DNA of 5,354 bases from G963669175 sp964648415. GTDB lineage: Bacteria > Electryoneota > Electryoneia > Electryoneales > Electryoneaceae. Location of the stretch: positions 1 to 5,354 of the forward strand of contig CAZYOC010000290.1 in NCBI GenBank assembly GCA_964648415.1. Direction: 5' to 3'. The notes below the pieces were generated by a model. The model saw nothing but the letters and a program-made list of their open reading frames with translations. It was not told the DNA's origin and made no database searches. Both the position numbers and the translations under genes were made by a program. Shown in pieces: positions 1 through 5,228 of the stretch; within the stretch, counting starts at the first letter, position 1, and each line of letters begins with the position of its first letter.

Positions 1-90
1 GCATCCCTTTGAAATAACCCGCTATGCCTTCAGGGATGCGCCTTGCTCTGAACGAGAATGCGCAGCTCAGAACGATTCATAGCTGGCGCA
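1..90. repeat. Pair of adjacent imperfect stem-loops
   Basis: First stem: GCATCCCT (1-8) pairs perfectly with AGGGATGC (32-39). After a 2-base bulge it continues as GAA (11-13) with TTC (29-31), leaving a 15-base loop. Second stem: TGCGCAGCT (59-67) pairs with AGCTGGCGCA (81-90) with one bulged G and a 13-base loop. Two stems this close together are the shape of a small dispersed palindromic repeat (REP or MITE-like), but the copy number cannot be seen here and the first stem may continue beyond the window edge. No transposase or recognisable attC core was found. Confidence 0.4.
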
Positions 91-250
91 ATGGACCACT
101 AGCCCCAACAGCAGCACGACCAGCCTGGAAACCGGTTGATCAGTGGGGTATAGAATCGCGACGGGCCTAGCCGGGCGTACTGCATCCAGATTCGTCTCCC
201 GGGTAGCGCCAATTCAGATCGAGTTTGAGTGTTGAATCACAGTTGGTTGG

Positions 251-270
251 CCCGACAGTTTATTGTCGGG
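251..270 (+). terminator. Stem-loop resembling an intrinsic terminator
   Basis: CCCGACA (251-257) and TGTCGGG (264-270) form a perfect 7-bp stem with a 6-base loop. Only three T residues follow (271-273), so the U-tract is weak. Outside this stem, GTTGGT (242-247) can also pair with ACCAAC (278-283), giving a longer two-part structure. It could end transcription from a gene upstream of the window, but no such gene is visible. Confidence 0.35.
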
Positions 271-396
271 TTTCAAGACCAACGAGTCAAGCTGATCTGG
301 AGTGGCAGTAGAGTCCCGGCGCTTTCATAAATTAGCTACCGGATTTGGGAATTGCAAGCCAACCTTTGTAAATGCTTGTAATCATTTTGTGTATCA

Positions 397-421
397 GGTT
401 GTAGTCAAAATCACTACAACC
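397..421. repeat. Perfect 9-bp inverted repeat in the A+T-rich core
   Basis: GGTTGTAGT (397-405) and ACTACAACC (413-421) are perfect inverted copies separated by seven bases. No T-tract follows on either strand, so it is not a standard terminator. The shape fits either an RNA hairpin or a dimeric regulator's operator. Nothing nearby identifies a regulator. Confidence 0.5.
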
Positions 422-452
422 ATTTCCAAGTGGTTGATATCCAAGAATAATA

Positions 453-479
453 TGGGATTTCAATACACGAAAAATCCCA
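453..479. repeat. Perfect 8-bp inverted repeat in the A+T-rich core
   Basis: TGGGATTT (453-460) and AAATCCCA (472-479) are perfect inverted copies with an 11-base spacer. The repeat lies 32 bases after the 9-bp inverted repeat at 397-421. Neither side has a T-tract typical of termination. Its role is unknown. Confidence 0.45.
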
Positions 480-768
480 AACAGGCGAATATTCCTAACC
501 TAGGCAAGCAGTCTGCCAATAGAGAATAATGCTTAGAAGTGGCATGTGGCGCCGCGTAACCGGCCTTTATGATTCATGTTATGGAATTCCGCCTTCGCGA
601 GTCCTTGATCATTCAATTGTCCAGCGTATACCACAATCGCCTCTGATCTGGCCATGTCTGAAACTGTGTGACTTCCCGGATCGCTCGTTTCGTGATGACA
701 TCAGGAAGGGAGAAATCAGGAACAGCCCCACATTTTCCCGGGCACTGCTGAGATGGTCATGTTAAACA

Positions 769-796
769 TTGTCCGAAAATGAGTCAATCCTATTAT
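769..796 (+). promoter_or_regulatory. Candidate sigma70-type promoter for hisS
   Basis: A -35-like TTGTCC (769-774, 4 of 6 to TTGACA) and a -10-like TATTAT (791-796, 5 of 6 to TATAAT) are separated by 16 bases. Transcription would start near 803, giving a leader of about 140 bases before hisS. This is the best promoter match I found ahead of hisS. A weaker alternative, TTGACG (814-819) with TACCTT (838-843) and an 18-base spacer, lies just downstream. This is a consensus match by eye only. Confidence 0.45.
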
Positions 797-802
797 CCCG
801 GT

Positions 803-942
803 CCGTCCCTCGCTTGACGTAGCGAAAGCAATGGAGCTACCTTCGGCTCCATTGGTCCCGGGTGCGCAGCCCCTACCTCATACGGCTGAGAATGCGTATC
901 TTCCGGCCAACCGGACAGACTCCTCACGGCACAAGGCAGGTC
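803..942 (+). promoter_or_regulatory. Structured hisS leader
   Basis: Four short perfect stems lie in the presumed 5' untranslated region: TCGCT/AGCGA (810-814 with 821-825), AATGGAGC/GCTCCATT (830-837 with 846-853, 8-base loop), ATACG/CGTAT (880-884 with 895-899) and TCCGG/CCGGA (902-906 with 911-915). The 8-bp stem is the strongest. Aminoacyl-tRNA synthetase genes are often controlled through their leaders, but I see no T-box signature (no AGGGUGGNACCGCG-like element and no terminator T-tract). A specific riboswitch class cannot be assigned. Confidence 0.3.
933..940 (+). promoter_or_regulatory. Ribosome binding site that sets the hisS start
   Basis: AAGGCAGG (933-940) lies just before the ATG at 943, with AAGG spaced six bases from it. 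This supports the 943 start over the in-frame ATGs at 862 and 892, which would add 27 or 17 residues that are not typical of HisRS. Confidence 0.6.
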
Positions 943-2307
943 ATGAGCAAGATCAAACCACGGACGTTCAAAGGCACTCGCGACTTCACTCCCGCGGAGA
1001 TGATTCCACGGGAAAAGCTGATCGACATGGTCAAGCGTGTCTTCCGCACCTACGGCTTCAGCCCGTTGGAGACCCCGGCGCTGGAGATGCTGGAAGTGCT
1101 GGCGGGCAAGTACGGCGAAGAGGGCGACAAACTGCTGTACAAGCTCGACTACAAGAACGACCGGCCTCATGATCGCGTGGCGTTGCGGTATGACCTGACC
1201 GTACCGCTGGCGCGTGTCGTCGCTACGCACCCCGAATGGCCGTTACCCTTCAAACGCTACCAGATCCAGCCGGTCTGGCGGGGCGACAAGCCGCAGATCC
1301 GCCAGGGCCGCTTCCGTGAGTTCTACCAGTGCGACATCGACACCATCGGCGCGGAAGAAGGTTTCGCCGACGCTGAAATTATTGCGCTTACTGTGGCCAT
1401 GCTCGACGAACTGGGCTTCCGCAGCGGCGACAAAGAAGCGGTCGTGCTGGTCAACCACCGCAAGATCCTCGAAGGTCTGACCACCTTCGCCGGGCTGAAC
1501 CAGGACCGCATGCCCGACTTCTGCCGTGTGCTGGACAAGCTGGACAAGATCGGCAAGGAGAAGGTCTACGAGGAGCTGGGCGAAATGAGTGTTGGAAGCG
1601 ATGCCCTGCACAACCTGGACGTCGTCTTCGAGATCGAAGGCGACAACCTGCAACGGCTGGATGCCCTGGCTGGACACCTGGGCGACTCCGTATCGGCGAG
1701 CACGGGTGTTGAGGGACTGCGCAGCATCCTGAAATTGCTGGAGACGATGCATGTTGACATGCAGCGCATCCGGTTCGAGCCCCGTCTGGCGCGCGGGCTG
1801 GATTATTACACCGGCGCGGTGTGGGAAGCGGTGCTGCCGAAGCAGCCTCATATCGGCAGCCTGAGCGGCGGCGGACGTTACGACGAGCTGATCGGCCTCT
1901 ACAGCGGACGTGACTTGCCGGCGGTGGGCGCGACTATCGGCCTGGACCGTATGTTCGCCGCCATGGAGCAGCTCGGGATGGTGGAGGCGCAGGGTGATAC
2001 GGTCACCCGTGTCCTGCTGGCGGTGTTCAGCGAGGACGAGCGGCCGGTGGCGATGAGGATGCTGGCGGAGCTGCGTGAGGCCGGCATCCCCAGCGACCTG
2101 TTCCCGCAGACGAAGAAGATGAAGAAGGCCTTTTCCTACGCCGACAAGCTGGGGATTCCCTGGGTGGCGGTGATCGGCCCCGACGAGGCCACGATGGAGC
2201 CGCCGCGCCTGGCGTTGAAGAACCTTGCCCGCGGCGAGCAGACGAGCATGACCGTGCAGGACGTCATCAATACAGTTCAACCGGGACGAGAGACACACGA
2301 TGAGTAA
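943..2307 (+). CDS. hisS: Histidine--tRNA ligase (HisRS), class II
   Basis: It attaches histidine to tRNA-His in the cytoplasm, using ATP and a histidyl-adenylate intermediate. The 454-residue protein has the class II order. Motif 1 is around residues 36-48 (TYGFSPLETPALE), LRYDLT is at 81-86, and motif 2 is around 105-132 with RFREFYQCDID. The histidine-binding RGLDYYTG is at 284-291, SGGGRYDEL at 308-316, and motif 3 is around 328-337 (VGATIGLDRM). The C-terminal anticodon-binding domain (about 355-446) carries KKMKKAFSYADKLGIP and LKNLARGEQ. The length suits the family. The start at 943 is chosen for its Shine-Dalgarno sequence and because the protein then begins with the usual K-x-R-T-F-K-G-T-R-D. 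The LRYDLT version, in place of the LRPEGT of E. coli HisRS, groups it with eukaryotic, alphaproteobacterial and some other bacterial enzymes. The last 8 bases overlap the next gene. Confidence 0.97.
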   Translation: MSKIKPRTFKGTRDFTPAEMIPREKLIDMVKRVFRTYGFSPLETPALEMLEVLAGKYGEEGDKLLYKLDYKNDRPHDRVALRYDLTVPLARVVATHPEWPLPFKRYQIQPVWRGDKPQIRQGRFREFYQCDIDTIGAEEGFADAEIIALTVAMLDELGFRSGDKEAVVLVNHRKILEGLTTFAGLNQDRMPDFCRVLDKLDKIGKEKVYEELGEMSVGSDALHNLDVVFEIEGDNLQRLDALAGHLGDSVSASTGVEGLRSILKLLETMHVDMQRIRFEPRLARGLDYYTGAVWEAVLPKQPHIGSLSGGGRYDELIGLYSGRDLPAVGATIGLDRMFAAMEQLGMVEAQGDTVTRVLLAVFSEDERPVAMRMLAELREAGIPSDLFPQTKKMKKAFSYADKLGIPWVAVIGPDEATMEPPRLALKNLARGEQTSMTVQDVINTVQPGRETHDE

Positions 2308-3283
2308 GGTGCTGGTGTTGGGCGGGGCCGGGTTTATCGGCCATCATGTGGTGCGTGAGCTGCTGGAGCGGGAGTACGAGGTACGTGTGCTGGTGCGCCC
2401 CACCTCCGACACTACCCTCCTGAAGGATCTGGATGTCGACATGGTCAGCGGCGACTTCGAGGACAAGGGCAAGCTGGCCGACGCCCTCGACGGGTGCGAC
2501 TACCTGATCCACTCCGCGGGCCATTACCCGGTCTACTCGTTGCAGCCGGCGGAAGATGTGCGTCACGGCCTCAACCAGATCGCCCGCATTCACCATGTCC
2601 TCACCCGGAAGAAGATCAAGCGTTTTCTGTTTGTATCGTCGCTGACGGCTGTGGGGAAGTATCCCGACGGCCGCCCGGAAGACGAGAACGCGCCTTACCC
2701 CGTGCAGCGCGACCGCAGCGCTTACTGCCGTGCGAAACGCGCCATGCAGCAGATGGTGCTGGCGCGGGCGGCGTCTTTTAACTCGGTGGTTGTCGCTCCA
2801 ACCGCCGTGCTGGGCGAGGGCGACCTGAAGGCTTCCACCGGACGGCTGCTGATTGATGTGGCGAAGAAAAAGGTCCCGGCAGCGGTGTCGGGCAAGACCA
2901 ACGCTGTGGATGTGCATGACGTGGCGCGGGGGATCGTGGACGCGCTGGAGAAGGGTAATACCGGGCGGGTGTATGTGCTGGGCGGCGAGAACATGACCAC
3001 ACCCGAACTGATACGCCGTATCGCCCGGCTGGCCGGGGTAAAAGAGCCCAAGACCAACCTCCATCCCTGGCTGCTGCTGCCCATCGCCTGGCTGTCCGAG
3101 GTGCTGGGCCGCACTGTCCGCCAGAAAAAACCGATCATGCCGCAGGTGGGCCTGCACTTCTCGCTGTTCGGAGAGCATCTGTCCAGCGCAGTAGCCGAGA
3201 AAGAGTTGGGGTACACCGCGGGACCTGTGGATCCGGCGATTGAACGCGGGCTGGAGTGGTATCGGGAACGGGGATACATCTAA
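2300..3283 (+). CDS. Extended SDR NAD(P)-dependent epimerase/reductase, HpnA/DFR-like
   Basis: This is a short-chain dehydrogenase/reductase of 327 residues, a usual length for the extended type. The N-terminal Rossmann fold has GGAGFIG (8-14, GxxGxxG) and an arginine-bearing VLVRPTSD that suggests NADP(H) or NAD(H) use. The active site shows SSLTAVG (Ser113/Ser114) and Tyr142-x-x-x-Lys146 (YCRAK). VLGGEN and the ending ELGY...ERGLEWYRERGYI match the pattern of hopanoid-associated epimerase HpnA and dihydroflavonol-4-reductase-like proteins. The true substrate is not shown: a nucleotide sugar, a sterol/hopanoid precursor or another carbonyl compound are all possible, and no hopanoid gene is in view. 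Translation is probably coupled to hisS, because the start ATG lies inside the hisS 3' end and a purine-rich GAGAG (2288-2292) precedes it by seven bases. The pairing with hisS is unusual. Confidence 0.93.
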   Translation: MSKVLVLGGAGFIGHHVVRELLEREYEVRVLVRPTSDTTLLKDLDVDMVSGDFEDKGKLADALDGCDYLIHSAGHYPVYSLQPAEDVRHGLNQIARIHHVLTRKKIKRFLFVSSLTAVGKYPDGRPEDENAPYPVQRDRSAYCRAKRAMQQMVLARAASFNSVVVAPTAVLGEGDLKASTGRLLIDVAKKKVPAAVSGKTNAVDVHDVARGIVDALEKGNTGRVYVLGGENMTTPELIRRIARLAGVKEPKTNLHPWLLLPIAWLSEVLGRTVRQKKPIMPQVGLHFSLFGEHLSSAVAEKELGYTAGPVDPAIERGLEWYRERGYI

Positions 3284-3290
3284 ATGTTCT

Positions 3291-3312
3291 CCCGGACCGA
3301 GGGCGGTCCGGG
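3291..3312. terminator. G+C-rich hairpin between convergent genes
   Basis: CCCGGACC (3291-3298) and GGTCCGGG (3305-3312) form a perfect 8-bp stem with a 6-base loop. It sits in the 41-base gap between the ends of the SDR gene (+) and the phosphoglycosyl transferase gene (-), where it could stop or stabilise both transcripts. No T-tract follows on either strand, so it is not a canonical intrinsic terminator. Confidence 0.5.
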
Positions 3313-3324
3313 CTACCTGCTGCA

Positions 3325-3948
3325 CTAACTCTTCTTCGCCTGGTAATCGGGCGGCGGCTCATCCTCTTCCTGCTTCTCGATTCCGGCGCGGTCGATGATG
3401 GTCAGCGCCGTCTTGATCAGAATCAGGATGTCCAGTGAAAAGGACATGTGCTTCGCATACCACACGTCGTATTCGAACTTCTTCTTCCAGGAGATCGCGT
3501 TGCGACCATTGACCTGCGCCCAGCCGGTGATGCCGGGCAGGGTCTCGAAGCGTTGCAGCTCACAGATGTCGCAGTTGGCAGTATATTTCGCCAGTTGAGG
3601 CCGCGGCCCCACCAGGCTCATCGTCCCTTCCCACACGTTGAACAGCTGCGGCAGCTCGTCCAGGCTCCAGCGACGGATCCAGCGGCCCACTTTGGTCAGA
3701 CGGTACTCGTCGGGCAGCAGCACCCCGTCGGCGTCACGTTTGTCCGTCATAGAGCGGAACTTGTACATCTGGAAGGGCTCCATGCCGATGCCCAGCCGCT
3801 CCTGGCGGTAAATGACATGCCGCACTCCGCTGAGCCGGATCAACGCGACAATGCTCAGCAATACCGGCGAGAGCGCCATGATCAGCGCGCCGGAGACGGT
3901 CCTGTCGAGAAAGCGTTTCCAGGTTGGAACGGTGAACGGTTTGTGCAT
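3325..3948 (-). CDS. PglC-like undecaprenyl-phosphate sugar-1-phosphate transferase
   Basis: This is a monotopic phosphoglycosyl transferase (bacterial sugar transferase family, PF02397). It moves a sugar-1-phosphate from a UDP-sugar to undecaprenyl phosphate at the inner face of the membrane, the first step of a lipid-linked glycan. At 207 residues it is the small catalytic form, close to C. jejuni PglC (about 200), without the extra N-terminal membrane region of WbaP-type enzymes. A hydrophobic segment (about 16-38) carries the Ser27-Pro28 pair expected in the re-entrant helix. Next come MYKFRSMT (61-68), the catalytic Asp97-Glu98 in SLDELPQLFNV, VGPRP (113-117) and PGITGWAQVNGRNAISW (138-154). 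The C-terminal stretch KKFEYDVWYAKHMSFSLDI also follows PglC. A TGA nine bases upstream fixes 3948 as the earliest start. The ribosome binding site is weak (GAAAG, 11 bases away). The exact sugar is not determinable; an N-acetylated amino sugar is plausible by family. Its convergent neighbour is the SDR gene, and it diverges from the GT4 gene. Confidence 0.94.
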   Translation of the reverse strand: MHKPFTVPTWKRFLDRTVSGALIMALSPVLLSIVALIRLSGVRHVIYRQERLGIGMEPFQMYKFRSMTDKRDADGVLLPDEYRLTKVGRWIRRWSLDELPQLFNVWEGTMSLVGPRPQLAKYTANCDICELQRFETLPGITGWAQVNGRNAISWKKKFEYDVWYAKHMSFSLDILILIKTALTIIDRAGIEKQEEDEPPPDYQAKKS

Positions 3949-3978
3949 GGGACGTCATGCTTTCGTTGATCCAGCCGG

Positions 3979-4007
3979 AAAGTAGGTCGCGCGCGGATGG
4001 ATTGCAA
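3979..4007 (-). promoter_or_regulatory. Candidate promoter for the phosphoglycosyl transferase gene
   Basis: Read on the minus strand, a -35-like TTGCAA (4007-4002, 4 of 6) and a -10-like TACTTT (3984-3979, 3 of 6) are separated by 17 bases. Transcription would start near 3972, about 24 bases before the ATG at 3948. The -10 match is poor, so this rests mainly on spacing and location. Confidence 0.3.
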
Positions 4008-4014
4008 ACCCGCC

Positions 4015-4043
4015 TTGTCCTTCTCCCCTGCGGGTGTTACCTT
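4015..4043 (+). promoter_or_regulatory. Candidate promoter for the GT4 gene
   Basis: A -35-like TTGTCC (4015-4020) and a -10-like TACCTT (4038-4043) are separated by 17 bases. Transcription would start near 4050, about 36 bases before the ATG at 4086. The same TTGTCC hexamer is the proposed -35 of hisS. The inverted repeat ACCCGC/GCGGGT (4008-4013 with 4030-4035) spans the -35 and part of the spacer and could be an operator. The -10 match is only 3 of 6. Confidence 0.3.
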
Positions 4044-4085
4044 CACGCGGTGGTGTTTCTTCAGCGGTTTCAACGGACGGATTCC

Positions 4086-5228
4086 ATGAACTTCTACGGC
4101 AAAAAGATCGTTTACGTGGTCAACAACGACTGGTACTTCCTGTCGCATCGGCTGGAGCTGGCGCGTGCGGCGAAGGACTACGGCGCCAGGGTCATTGTGG
4201 CGGCGAAAGACAACGGCCACCGGGAAGCGATCACCGCCGAGGGATTCCGCTTTTACCCGCTGCTCCAGATGGAGAGCGACAATACCGACCCGGTCAAGGA
4301 GATCCGCGCCGTGGCCGAAATCGCCGCCATCTACATGAAAGAAAAGCCGGACCTGGCGCATCATATCGCATTGAAGTCAGTGCTCGACGGCTGCATTGCG
4401 GCGCATTTCGCCAAGCTGCCCCGCCTGGTCAACACCGCCAGCGGGCTGGGCTACATCTTCACCGAGAACACGCTGCGCACGAAGGTCTTGCGCACTCTCG
4501 TCCTGTCGCTGATCAAGGTGTTCCATCCCCGCGAAAAAGCCCTCACGGTATTCATGAATCCCCACGACGGCAACATCTTCATGAAGTCCGAGGTGCTGCA
4601 CCGCAAGCAGGTGCGCCTGATTCGAGGGTCCGGTGTGGATACCGAACTTTTCTCGCCAACGCCTGAACCGGAAGGCTGGCCGGTGGTCAGCCTGGTCAGC
4701 CGGATGCTGTGGGACAAGGGCGTCAGCGAATTCGTGGAAGCCGCGCGGCTGCTGCGCGAACGAGGTGTGCAGGCGCGGTTCCAGCTTGTCGGCAACCCGG
4801 ACCCGGGCAACCCCAGCTCGGTACCGAAGCGTACGCTGGAGCAGTGGGACGCTCACGGATTCGTGGAATGGATCGGCTACCGTGCGGATGTGCCCAAGGT
4901 GTACAGGAAAAGCCACATCGCCTGTTTGCCTTCCTACCGGGAAGGTTTGCCGAAGACGTTGCTGGAAGCGGCCGCGGCCCAACGCCCCATCGTGACGACC
5001 AACATCCCCGGCTGCCGGCAGGTGGTGCGCCATGAAGTCAATGGGTTGCTGGTCCCGCCGAAGGACGCGGTCGCCCTGGCTGACGCCCTGCAGCAATTGA
5101 TCGCCAGCAAGCCCATGCGAGAGAAGATGGGCCGAGCGGGACGCTGTATGGTGGAGCGGAGTTTCACGCTCGACAAGGTAAACAGCGAGTATCTGAAGCT
5201 TTACGAGAGGCTGCTGTCGGAAGAGTAG
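4086..5228 (+). CDS. GT4-family glycosyltransferase, PglA/CapM-like
   Basis: This is a retaining, GT-B fold glycosyltransferase of 380 residues, the usual length for GT4. It is expected to act at the inner membrane face, adding a sugar from a nucleotide-sugar donor to an undecaprenyl-diphosphate-linked acceptor. The N-terminal acceptor domain has KKIVYVVNNDWYFLSHR near residues 6-22, HHIALKSVLDG (92-102) and NTASGLGYIF (116-125). The hinge region has RGSGVDTELFSP (180-191). The C-terminal donor domain has SRMLWDKGVSEF (205-216), LPSYREGLPKTLLEAAA (281-297) with the EX7E pair Glu286 and Glu294, and a C-terminal return helix. The pattern follows C. jejuni PglA (ALWHKGVKEF, LPSYKEGFP). An upstream ATG at 3957 would add 43 residues that look non-coding and overlap the divergent promoter region, so 4086 is preferred. 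A weak CGGACGG (4074-4080) precedes it. The sugar and linkage cannot be read from the sequence. Confidence 0.94.
   Translation: MNFYGKKIVYVVNNDWYFLSHRLELARAAKDYGARVIVAAKDNGHREAITAEGFRFYPLLQMESDNTDPVKEIRAVAEIAAIYMKEKPDLAHHIALKSVLDGCIAAHFAKLPRLVNTASGLGYIFTENTLRTKVLRTLVLSLIKVFHPREKALTVFMNPHDGNIFMKSEVLHRKQVRLIRGSGVDTELFSPTPEPEGWPVVSLVSRMLWDKGVSEFVEAARLLRERGVQARFQLVGNPDPGNPSSVPKRTLEQWDAHGFVEWIGYRADVPKVYRKSHIACLPSYREGLPKTLLEAAAAQRPIVTTNIPGCRQVVRHEVNGLLVPPKDAVALADALQQLIASKPMREKMGRAGRCMVERSFTLDKVNSEYLKLYERLLSEE

Larger units (their letters stand above)
1..768. other. Gene-poor upstream region, hairpin-rich, with an A+T-rich core
   Basis: No reading frame here looks like a real protein. Two frames of 75 and 78 codons (302-529 and 529-765, +) are open, but they lack a well-placed ribosome binding site, match no family I know, and run through inverted repeats. 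Composition changes sharply: about 52% G+C in bases 1-60, about 33% in 361-480, and over 60% in the genes downstream. The region holds several inverted repeats, listed separately. It may be an ordinary long intergenic region, decayed mobile DNA or an uncharacterised repeat. The sequence alone does not decide between these. Confidence 0.6.

Noticed and set aside
2..82. Possible 3' end of a gene entering from the left (HPFEITRYAFRDAP..., stop at 80-82)
   Set aside because: Only 26 codons are visible, the segment contains two hairpins, and other frames look equally plausible. It needs sequence upstream of the window.
302..529. 75-codon GTG-started frame on + (AVESRRFHKLATGFG...)
   Set aside because: No properly spaced ribosome binding site, no recognisable family, lies in the A+T-rich stretch and passes through two perfect inverted repeats. 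Most likely a chance opening.
613..756. 47-codon open frame on - (…PDFSLPDVITKRAIREVTQF…)
   Set aside because: The residues look protein-like, which hinted at a transposase or other gene fragment, but there is no ATG or GTG start, a stop lies directly upstream, and I cannot match it to a family.
529..765. 78-codon frame on +, overlapping the previous stop as TAATG
   Set aside because: The overlap looks like translational coupling, but the upstream frame is itself unsupported, the product resembles nothing known and composition is not gene-like.
1..768. tRNA gene, CRISPR array or integron attC site
   Set aside because: No T-arm/acceptor pattern, no evenly spaced direct repeats, and no matching RYYYAAC/GTTRRRY core pairs were found.
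803..942. T-box riboswitch upstream of hisS
   Set aside because: No T-box consensus, no specifier-loop stem I could recognise, and no terminator with a T-tract. The space is also short for a standard T-box leader.
862..942. N-terminal extension of HisRS from the ATG at 862 or 892
   Set aside because: The added arginine-rich residues are not typical of HisRS, and the clear AAGGCAGG site sits just before 943.
3957..4085. 43-residue N-terminal extension of the GT4 protein
   Set aside because: The sequence runs through the divergent promoter region, and the family pattern begins at the ATG at 4086.
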